64,000 bases of DNA from Halichondria panicea. Its lineage: Eukaryota; Porifera; Demospongiae; Suberitida; Halichondriidae. Location of the stretch: assembly GCF_963675165.1 (NCBI RefSeq), contig NC_087390.1:5130750-5194749 (forward strand). The letters are read 5' to 3'. A program made the position numbers and the translations under genes. This document shows, piece after piece, positions 1-10,400 of this stretch. Under the pieces are notes generated by a model. That model saw only the letters and a list, made by a program, of their open reading frames with translations, searched no databases and had not been told where the DNA came from. The number at the start of each line of letters is the position of its first letter. Position 1 is the first letter of the stretch.

Positions 1-889
1 ATGGGCTTGCATTTGAAAGAGAGGGAATAAAAGAAGGAATGGAAAAGATCACCAATGCCTATGGTGCTGACATCTGGCAAAGGTGCGTCATTGCTTTTTT
101 AAGGGCACATCGATGTGCGACAGCATTGGCCGAGCACGGGAACAACAGTGGTAACTTCTCAAGGACACAAGAAATATGGGAACGGCAGATTCAGGATATT
201 ATGGCAGCAATGTCATCACCAGTTCAAGAAAAGAAAATTGGCTTTGCAATAACAGGGAAAACAAATGAAGTAGCACTTCCAAATCGAGATTTTTGGATTT
301 TTGGCTCTCTTATTTGTGGAATATGGTTTACGAAAAAAGTACAAAGGTTTGCAGAAAAGGATTGACGAAAATTGTAGCTCCTAGAGTTCAAAAGAAAAAT
401 GAAATGAAGCAGAATGCTGATGACATAAAACAAAAGCAAATCTGGGACCAATCAATTTCTTCAAGTGCCATGCCTCTTGGAATGAAGATTGCTATCGGAA
501 TAGGTAGCACAGCCGCAGTGGCTGCTGGTGGAGTGGGTGCCACAATTGGTGCTGTAATTGGTGCTTTAGCCATTGGCATTCCATCATTCGGCGTTGCCGC
601 TGGTGCTGGTCTTGTGATCGGAGCTGTTGTCGGTGGTGGGATTGGGGTAGGTGTTGCTGGAGCTACTGCAGGAGGAGCAGCTGTATATACGAATGTTAAA
701 GAAAAAAAAGAGTTGGAGGAATGTAAGTCTTGTTATTATAATAATTATTATAATTATAGGCTCCAGCTTTATACCATTATACCTATATGCTTCTGTTTCA
801 ATGCAGTCTACAAGCAGCAAACTGAAGCAAATGAAGATTCTAGATCAGCAGATGAAGAGCAGCCACCACCACAGAATGGGAAAAATTAA
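1..889 (+). pseudogene. AIG1/GIMAP-like gene, 3' half, frameshifted
   Basis: This is the right-hand part of a paralogue of the intact gene at 50489-51721; the N-terminal half lies off the left edge. The reading frame matches the paralogue from the first bases, including the stretch ITNAYGADIW and the motif LPNRDFW. At about 285-300 an 8-bp direct repeat (ATTTTTGG twice) shifts the frame, and the homologous reading resumes one frame over as DFWLSYLW. The glycine-rich hydrophobic domain (about 475-690) is then intact. Exon 1 ends at 722 before GTAAGT; a second exon at 807-889 ends in a short acidic tail with stop TAA at 887-889. Both splice sites sit exactly where they do in the paralogue. Unless the duplicated 8 bases are an assembly error, the protein would be truncated before its membrane domain, so a pseudogene is the simplest call. 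Confidence 0.8.
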
Positions 890-2029
890 TAACCAGAGTT
901 TTAAAGTAGCTAGTGTTCCCGGTTTATTACCTGACTGTGTGGCCTGTGCATGTACATGTACGTGATTTTATGTCAAGTTTTTAATTAGATTCTTGATCAT
1001 CAATCAATTACTTTCAGTGACAACATGATTATAGTACTCCTGTTAATCCTCACAAGTTGAGTCCATGCACCCAATTTTTAAATGTGTTTGTATGTACATG
1101 CTTTGCACAAGTGACAACAGTCCAGCCAACTCTGGAGCAAGGGCAATTAGGGCATCAAGGTGTCAGCTATGAATATCATTATGCTATACATACTTGTTCC
1201 TGGCTCTTCTATAATTATCATTACATTCCTTGCTCCTCTGCTCTGCAAACTACGTTGTCCAAATTACAGACCCATGCAAGTACGAAAAGAAGACAAAAAG
1301 TAGCATAATTATACTCAACTGAGAGCACTATTTCAACATCTGTGCACACACATTATAATGCTAGCTAAGTAAAGGCCAGGTCCTAAATAAACAGTTTGTG
1401 TGCAAAACAATCGTCAACAAATATACATAGCTGTCAACGTAACCTAATGATGCCCTTGCAGTACTATACATGTACGTGTATGTAGATATCATCAGGGGAA
1501 GTACCAGGGGAAACCCATAATAGCAACCAGAGGTTAATTACATTCCACAAAGCAAGATAATACACAATCCCACAAAGTGTAATAACAGTGGTAGTGTTTA
1601 TATATAGGGTTGGTTTCTGTGTGGTATAATTATATACGTATACACTAGTGCTAGTGCCCTTGGTGAGGAGAGCCGTATAGTGAGTCAATATATAGATATC
1701 TTCTTAGAAAACCGAGCAATTGATACAATAATTATAAGAATAATGCTCAGTGCAATGAGCTATATAAAATTGTGAAATTAATGTTATAGCGTTTATAATT
1801 ACTCACATGTGGTTTTAATGAGCATTTTCCAATTATCCGCAAGTACACATTATTGCGAAATTAAGGTAGTATGAAGAAATACATGCACTATGGGAAATAA
1901 AACATGCGTAAGCCAGTACTGCTAAAATTAATACTGCGCTGCAAACGAATCCTCAAGCCAGCCACATGTACATGGAACAAATTATTACAAAAAAATGAAC
2001 TCTGATTACAAATAAAAATAGATTGTTAA
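890..2029. other. Intergenic, no gene seen
   Basis: This AT-rich stretch lies between two convergent degraded genes. I see only short chance reading frames, and no homology to the matching interval of the intact gene pair until about 1990, where the 3' flank of the RTK copy begins. Confidence 0.5.
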
Positions 2030-2936
2030 TCACACATGAGGGTCTTTTACTACGTCAACATTTTCAATATTAGTCTCACTCTCATCAGTTTCGTTGTTGT
2101 TATGGTTACTATTCTCCGAGCCCACCTGCTCCAACTCTTGTCCGACAGCCTCACTCGAATAACCCTGACCGGAATCACGCAGGGAGAGGTCGTATGATGT
2201 CATACAGGGATGTTTGGCTGTAGGGGTCTCTACGTAGGGATTGGTTGAGGGGTGGATCATGAACTGTGGTATCGATGGGTGGAATTGGGACGGGAGCTGG
2301 AGGGCGTGGTTTGAGGTAGTCATAGCCACTTGCGGCTCCTCCGTTTGTGACGGCAGATGATGGAGATGATGACTGTATGTGTGTGGGGAGGGAGGTGGTA
2401 TTGATAAGGGACAGAGACTCACACATTTACGATGTGTGATGTGCAAGTAAGTATACACATTAATTATAATGAGTAATAAGATGCGATTGAAAATTAGAAG
2501 TGAAGTGACTAGCAATACCACATTAAAACTAATCATACGTTTCCATAGTGCAACTAGAGCTACTCTAGTAACTGCTCACCTCTAGTTCCTCCCCACTGAG
2601 TGAGATGGTGTGGTTGCCATCGGAGTGGCTTTGTTCGGACAGATTGTTATAATATGGACGTTAGGAGTTAACATGGTTCAGGTCAAAGTAGTAAGGGTTT
2701 CTCTCGGACAACATGGCGTCAAATTTTGACCGAAGGTCCATCGATCACCAGGGCCTCACTCCAGCAGTTGCACATGATCTCGATCGTAGCTGTAGGGTGT
2801 GTAAGGGGGGGGGGGTAGGAGTTAATACTATGCAATAAAAGATTTATACAGTGCTGAAATAAACCAGTTTTTTTTTTAAGCACTAAGAAAACTATTATGG
2901 CATTAATTTTGTTGTTTTGAATCACGTTGTACTTAA
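2030..2936 (-). pseudogene. Receptor tyrosine kinase 3'-end pseudogene
   Basis: This is a copy of the last two exons and the following introns of the RTK gene at 55096-64000. The final-exon copy (2030-2372) keeps the tail motifs [16 protein letters not shown] and TSYDLSL but has lost 8 bases near 2258, splitting the frame. The penultimate-exon copy (2580-2789) carries a 4-base insertion, a 1-base deletion in the CWSED codons and a 10-base deletion (net -7). At least four frame-breaking indels make it non-functional. Homology to the intact gene stops in the next intron at about 2936, where unrelated repeat sequence begins. No kinase catalytic exons are present, so it is a truncated duplicate rather than a processed copy: intron sequence is retained. 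Confidence 0.88.
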
Positions 2937-3260
2937 CCGAGTGTTGCAAGCGCGCGCTTGCTAATGCCTCTCGCCATGTTTTTACTTTTGCTCAAAAGTA
3001 TTAGAGTGTTATAGAAGAGGTAAATAATTTGCAATGTACTTTGGTTGTTTCACAGTTAATAGTGTATACTGATCGTCCAAACAGTGGGAGCAAAGCTTTG
3101 TCAAAGGCATAGTTAGTATTCTGTGAGATAAGTATTAAAGACAGAATTCAATCACAGAAAGTAATATCTATAACATTGTCAAGCAGTCTAAAAAGAGTTT
3201 AAGCACAGAATTCAATCACAGAAAGTAGTATCTATAACAAGCAGTCTAAAAAGAGTTATC
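2937..3260. repeat. Dispersed block shared with the 41.6 and 49.3 kb regions
   Basis: The stretch starting GTGTTGCAAGCG and running through CAGTGGGAGCAAA is closely similar to 41557-41900 and 49280-49640, the right parts of the two 7TM duplication units. It also contains a local direct repeat: the motif CAGAATTCAATCACAGAAAG occurs at about 3141 and 3206. Here it directly abuts the broken RTK copy. Confidence 0.75.
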
Positions 3261-3429
3261 AGAAAAGGTTGTTACCAGGACCTCAACAAAGATGATTCTG
3301 CCTGGATTCTCTTACACGTGGTATTGAGGCGCATGCGCATTACATCCAGGAATAAAGGGTGTGTCTGCAAGTTCAATAATGGCTACTAAAATAGCTAACT
3401 TCTTTAGCAGCTCTTTCTGACTATTGTAG

Positions 3430-4119
3430 CTAACAAAAAGCGTTGTAATAGAATACAGCTCGTAGTAGTGCCAAGGAATCGTTCGAACCGATAGCTCCTG
3501 AGGACCAAAGCTGTTTTTCTTCTTTTGAGAAGGCTTTTGCGTGTTTCTTGTCACTTCCAACCCCCTGTTTACGTAGTTCTCTGAAGACAGAGTCCATTGT
3601 GTTATGGAAAGTTTGGAATCTCGGATCGTTTTTTGCAAGAAATTTGGACATTTCTTTGCATTCAGTGAGCGCATATATCAGAGAATACCAGACAGGATGC
3701 TGTGTATATAGTTGTAGAAGGGTAGGGTTCTCCTGTCACTTTTCTTGTCTCTACGATAAAAATAGAGAGCCAATGAGCTGTTCTGGGTCCATTTTCACAA
3801 GCAGGTCTTCTGGGCATTTGTCAAATTCGTCCTCCGTATTCATGTTTCTGTGCTGCAGCCATGTTTCAAAATGTTTGACTGCCCATTCAGTCGACTCTTG
3901 CGTCTTTTTGGGAACAAAAGTTTTCGATAGTGAAGCTGTTCTTTGCTTGCCGTACAGAACCGAGAAGCTTGGGCTGGGGTGTGTGGCTTGAGTGCAGGTT
4001 TTTTTTGCAAAAGAGGGGGCTGGGCTCATTTTTTGCAGAGCGCTTCCTGCAGAAGGCGGAGTCATAGTTAATTCTTCCCCGAAGTTTACCCAAACGTGGC
4101 CACAGAACCTCACCTTCAA
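3430..4119 (-). pseudogene. DUF3504 / Crypton-derived recombinase-like fragment
   Basis: Two reading frames in succession on the minus strand recall the DUF3504 family, the Crypton-type tyrosine-recombinase relatives that include the ZMYM2, QRICH1 and KIAA1958 group. The first (3751-4119) contains STEWAVKHFETWLQHRN, like the start of that domain. The second (3430-3651) contains FRELRKQGVGSDKKHAKAF followed by a WSSGAIGSND-like segment. Between them lie in-frame stops, and the usual segment around the conserved R-K-x-D-G-x-x-Y-P-P motif is missing. The second frame stops just where a YYNGxxF segment would continue. I infer a decayed element-derived gene; family assignment is from memory of the domain. 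Confidence 0.6.
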
Positions 4120-4487
4120 CCACTCACAGGTGAATCCTTCCGCTTAGCCTCAATGACGGTGCAAGACTCGATATACGTGCATAAAGCTTCTGGACCGCAG
4201 GACAGGATATTTTTTTCGACGTAAGAGTGTTCCACCCAAACACTTCAAGCAACAGATCGAGAAGGCTCTCTGCAGTCTATAAAAGGCATGAAGACAAGAA
4301 AAAAAGAACTTATGGCCAAAGAATTCTAGAAATCGAACATGGTGTGTTCACCCCGCTAGTGATGTCAACCTCCGGAGGCATGGGTAGAGAAGCACAGACT
4401 TTTTAGTTGGAAAAATCTTTGTCTGCATGCCAAAAAAGTTATGCTTGTGAAGACAATGTAATGTTTTTAACTTACAGAAGACGGCCA

Positions 4488-7400
4488 CTAATAGCGGTAT
4501 ACCAGTGATTCGAAGTTCCTCACATCAATGCTGCAAGTTCTGACTTCAATCTCATCACAGGAGGTTGCAGATTTTTTCATTCTCAAGATTAAGAGCTGGG
4601 GAGAGGGGGAAGAATCATATTTCAGTAAGTTAGCTTCTCACTCACTTTCTGTGCACCAAGTCTAATTCCCCAGGCCGAATGGAGCATTCTCATCTTTAAA
4701 AAGTTGATTAGTACACTCAGGAGCAGCTGCCCCTCTCCCTCGTTGTTTCTCTCACCACTAGACTTCAACTGTAAAGAAATGAACAGCTCTTAATTAGCAT
4801 AATTAACACTACGCATGAATAACTTACCTCTCCCACAATAATCTGAAAACACTCATCACTTCCAGCATCATGATACAGAATGGCTGTATCAGTTACACCC
4901 TGTTTGCACAACAAAATGTTTTCATGGTCTACACAACACTCACAACTGAGTAACATACATGAATCGGCAAAGAAATGGCCTTGTCGTCAGGTCCGATGTG
5001 GCATCCTGGCCACTTCAGCCCCAGCCCAAGCGTGGTGTTAGAGTCGTTGTTTGGACAGGCGTGCCCTATAGATACAAAATAGTAATAGATCTGAGACGCA
5101 TAGATTCTATATGCAATATAGTCATAATTCGAGAAAAAAATTAAGGTTTCTACAAATTCTATCACAGCTAGATTTAAGCTTAAAGTTGTACTTTTATTTC
5201 AACCAGAGCGGGACACATTACAGTATAGCTACCCAGAGGAGGTCCGACAACCATGCACCTAACATTAATTTTTGCTGAATCAGTATTTCATAGTTGCATT
5301 TCATAGTTGCAGGACACTGCGCAGGTAAAGTGTACTTTTGCACATGCATAATGTTTTATCTGTGAAGATAGGTATACATAATTAATTATAAACCTGTAAA
5401 TAGAGCCTGAGGGATAGGCCTGGGGTTATTATACTGGGCATAATTTAGAAGGGTACAAGCAATTCTGGGAATAATAATCAGTTTTGTAAGCAACATCTGC
5501 ATATGATCAGGAGTGTCTATAGCAAATTGCAATGCAATGCCAAACTAAAGCTTAGAAGAATCATCTATAATGCTTCATGCAGTACAACAACTGATAAGGC
5601 AAAATTGCGTATTAGCTTTCATGAACATTGTAAATTAACAATTACCCTAACCCTATGATTTAATTTATAGTATGAAGAATTTTGAAGCATAATTGAGAAT
5701 ATAGCTCTAGTCTAGTCTAGAGTTTAAGATCTAGCTACCAGCATACTGTGCAAAGCTCCTTTTCTTTTCAGCATGCAGCGCAGGTGGTCTTCCAAGACGT
5801 AAGAATAGCTTGCCCTTTGATTTTGTGTTTCGTTTGAAAGAAGGAATTGTGAGGACATAGTGAGAATTAGCAGATTACCAATAAAGAATACTTTGAGAAC
5901 ATTTTGGAGTCTGTTCCGATACAGCTTCGTTATTCTGTGCATTCTTTAGTACATCTAGGTGTGCTGATACACCTAGCAGGGTTTCATACAGAGGTAGGGG
6001 CACCCTGGGATCCCCCCCCCCCCCCACCGACAAAATGCTCACTTGAAAGTTAAACCTTTAGTGGGACCACATTATTGGCCAATTAGAGCTTAAATTTTTC
6101 AAGTGGTTGTACAATTGGGTCAGTCCAGTAAAAACAGTTAAGAATGAAAGCACCGCAGGTGCTGATGCCTTGGTGGAGATGCCCAAGCTACAAAACATAA
6201 GTTATAGTTGTGACACATGCACGAGTGCCACATGGGATATATTGGCTCAGTAGTGACTTAGGCCCGAGGGGCCGCAGGCCTCGAGTGCAAAGGCACTACT
6301 GAGCCAATATATCCCATGTGTGCACGAGTGAGCTGTGTAACAACTGATTTGTTGCATTCCTTGTGCATTCCTTTCTGTGTACACATCACTCGTTTTATAG
6401 GACAACTAGTTTCAACTACTTGTGGTGGCTGTGGAATGCTCCAGACGCATGAAAAACGTTTTCTGCCTACCACTGAATCTGTTTAACAGTGTTATACTGT
6501 AAAAGGGACCGTTTCAGGTTACTGGGTGGAGGGTGGGCTTTAGGTAACTTCAGCCATACTATGCCAGTATCTAGATAGTGGCACAGTTCAAGGCTTGACC
6601 TGTGCCATATGGCAGATATTGGCACAGTGTTTCCTTTGATCTGCCCACTCAAAATGCAACAAAGCTACGTATTACTAATAGCTTTTATACACATGATAAA
6701 CAATAATTAATTTGCTGTATGCAAAAACTCAGAGAGTGGGTAATAATCGACCATGATTGTTGTTAAAAACGATCGATGCCAAAAGTTCAAGTCTAAAATG
6801 AATGTGGCTGCATTAGCAGAGCCTTGCAGCTCTCTTCTCACTCTTGCAGCTACCAATAGCTTGCGTTCTAGTGCAGAGCTAACTACTAAGTATATAGAGT
6901 AGCAACACTCGGTAAACAAGTTTGACTACGTGCTCTTCTGAAAAGGCTGCAATGGCATTCCAAGTATAAGCAAAACTAGGCATAACTTGAGAACGAAGCA
7001 TTATTTTGCAAATCCACGAATTAAAATCCAAGTAAACATGACTAGAAGCCTATAGAAACTCTTACTTGCACTTGATTCCGCCTTGAGCAGCTGTAGCAGT
7101 CTACACACAAACACAGACACACTACCGTATACCTCGCTTGCGCATGCACACCGAGGCATAACTACATGTAGACCAATGGTTTGAAGCAAAAAACCTCCAA
7201 ATCGCACCTCAAACAATCATTCCCAAAAAAATTTCCCCGGCCGATAGTTGTTTCCCCCCCCCCCCAGCAAAAAATCCTGTATGAACCCTGCCTAGATCTA
7301 GTCTACCATGAACCAGTGTTTACCATACCCTCTCTTGGCTATTGAATTTTACTACAAACAATATGAAACTCTTGTATTGTATGATATATAATTATAGATG

Positions 7401-10400
7401 TAGCTTATTATGCCTCGGTGCGTATGCGCAAGCGAGGTATACGGTAGCGTGTTTGTCAGTCTGTGTGTGTGTGTGTGTAGACTATTATAGCTGCTCAATG
7501 ATGAATGAAATGCAAGTAAGAACTTCTATAGGCTTCTATAGTCACGTTTTCTTGGATTTGCAAATTAAAGCTTCCTTATCGAGTTATGGCTAGTTTTGCT
7601 TACTTCAATGGCCATTGAAGTCTCTTCAGACTCGTGCATACCATCTTTCTTCTAATTACAGCACCAAAAAAATATTGTATCTGGAAATGGTCCCTATTTA
7701 GAAAAAAAAAGAATTGTTGGCCCAGGATGGTTTTTGTATTAGGGCAGTTCTTAACAAATAGAACAAATATGGAAAGTATGAATGGGTGTGGTTTTAGGCA
7801 GTGCGCGATCCAACATAAAGTCGTTTTGATCGAATAGCGTATGCACCAGCCCCAACACACAGCTTCTAATCAGACTGGTAATGCGCATTAGAAACGAGGT
7901 CTATATGTAATATTGAACGTGGTCACTCTTGCTTTCTAATTAGCTTAATTAGCACCACAAAAAATGATCACTTAGAACAGAAATTGTACAGTGCTTGTAT
8001 TAGGGCGGTGTGTAATTAGAAGACATAAGTACTTAGTATAATTATGGACTTTGAGTGTCTTTTTGCAACAGTCATTGTCGATCTTTTCCCGCTTGCTATT
8101 TTTGTTATCTAGCGATCTAGATAGATCCTCAGCATGCAAGCTAGCTAACTTCTTCCATGGAGGCATCAGCACCCACGGTGCTTTCATTAGATCATAATAA
8201 TGATTTCATATTCAAGTCACAAAGTATAGCTAGATCTAGCTAGCTCCATAACAACAATCAACAGTATCACGGTAACTCAGAGAAACTATAAATAAGAAAC
8301 TCATTCCTGTCTTCCATCAGAATTAAGAGCCAATTGCTGTCTCCTCTTCATAAACTTCAACTTATCTACTCGTACTCCTCTGAAAAAAAGCATGGGAACA
8401 AGCTCCCAAAAACATTTGCAATGTGTGTACGATTGGCTGGGGGAAGCACCAAAAGTAACAAAACAAATGTGGGGAAAGCCGTATGTTAATCCGTCACAAC
8501 GTCATGAACAGCTTGTGTATAATCAATTATGCCACTATACAACAATTTACATTTCACTGTATATGCTCGTACATTTGTACATTTCGATGTCAAGTCAAGT
8601 CAAGTCAAGTATTCTTTAAATTATCTAACTGCAAGTTTATAGATATGTTGGAGGGTATTGTGCTGCATGCCATGTACATGATTAACTTTACATCCTGTTC
8701 ATAACGTTGTGACGGATTGACGTACTGCTTTCGCCTACACTTGTTTTGTTACTTTTTGGTGCTTCCCCCAGCCAATCCTAGCAATTTTCACATTGCAAAT
8801 GTTTTTGAGAGCTTTGAACTAGTGTTAAGAGTCGGAAACTCACGAGAATTGACTATACTCTTGCTGGAGGGTGACCAGTTAAAACAAGGCTCTCACTAAT
8901 TCTTTGCCAATAGCATTGCCGAATTTTTCCTTTAGTGCTTCTTTGTACAATGTCTTCAGATCAAAGATTAGAATTCTCACTTCAAAGACATCCATCTGAC
9001 TGAGCAAGCTTTCCTACATATTGATACAGTAGATTATAATCCCACATACATACTAATCAGTAAAGAACACAGGGTTATACAACTATATTTTTAAAAAGGG
9101 ATAACCAATGAATGCATGTACATGTAACTATAGAAGCAAGCAACACTTATACATGTTTCCAAGCCAGTACATAAAATTTGCTTACAGGATCTGGGAGGTT
9201 AGCAGCGATTTCCAGTTCGTTACTGAACTCGCTTGGTGTCCTCTCCATATATTCTTCCTTGGTAAGAGACATGAGTTTGGACTGCAACCGAAGAAAATAA
9301 TTATTTGTTAAGTGCATACTATCATTTGGAAATGAAGTAATATTATATTCTTAAGCTCTTTTTTCACACTTCTGAGACCAGTTTCCACGGTACACTAACC
9401 TTCTCCTTTGCCTCCACCACGTTTTCGTTTGGTTCCAAAAATGAAGGCTCAAATGCTCCAAGTTCAGGGCTAGTGAGTGCTGTTAGCACTCTGGCCTTTT
9501 CGGGGATGAAACTCAAGGGCATGCAACCCCCAAAGAAGCCGCCACTCTCTACTGGGACAAGCCTGTGTTAGAGAGAACTGATAATCAGAATCATTCTTAA
9601 CCAACAGAATCTTGTTAATCTAAGGCACATAATTATAGGAAGCCGTGGGTTATTACCCGAGGCACGTCGGCGGCCACAGGTATATACAGCATGGATAGCC
9701 TTCACACAACAAGTTATTAGTTTTAATAGTGGCAGAAATTGATGTTAAACCTTCGTTGTCAAGCAAAATCTAAGAAGCTTGTGACTGGGTCTGCTTACCT
9801 GGATGTTAGTTAATAATTATAATTATTTAACTACGTCATGCCTACTTATCTAAATGTGGGAGGTCTCAGCCACGCCCATATCAATATGGCAGAAATGTGC
9901 AGGTAAGAGAGGTACAGTGCATCCAGTCTAAAGAGTAGAATACCAAAAATGTGTGAGTAGTTGTACTTAAATGTAAATATTTTATGATTGCTAAGAAAAT
10001 CTGTTGATACCCTTGTGTAGGCGAATGAATAAGCTACATCATATACAAAATTGTTTCTATGACAACATAAGGTGGTGGGTTTGTGGTGATTAATAAAACA
10101 GTACCCAATTGTTATAGTGGGTAATCAGTTAGGGAGAGAAAAGGCCAACGGTTTCCGGCTAAGGTTTGGAACTTTGTCATAACATCTATAGATAGTTTGG
10201 TTATCTTATGAAAGATTCGATGTTACTTAAATATCTACACATCCTCCGCAGTGCTCAAAATTGCTAGTTTTTAGTGCCGTTTTGGTTAGGGAGAGATTTG
10301 AAGAAAATCTTACGGCTAAGGTCTAAAAATTACACGGAGTAAGCTTGAATAAATTGTCAAACTTTTAATAAGAAAATTTTTTCCAAAAATACTTTAGTTC

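Larger units (their letters stand above)
5979..7293. repeat. C/G-tract foldback repeat with a nested element
   Basis: The left end reads GCAGGGTTTCATACAG followed by a C-run, and the right end is a C-run then CTGTATGAACCCTGC, an inverted match. Similar ends occur at 15905-15990 and 16904-17115. A reversed copy of the hairpin-ended repeat (6143-7159) lies inside, which would make this a nested insertion in an intron of the gene at 4488-12414. Confidence 0.45.

Noticed and set aside
5724-5942. Missing linking exon of the gene at 4488-12414
   Set aside because: One or two possible exons can be drawn here, but the reading phase does not join the next exon and the acceptor is weak.
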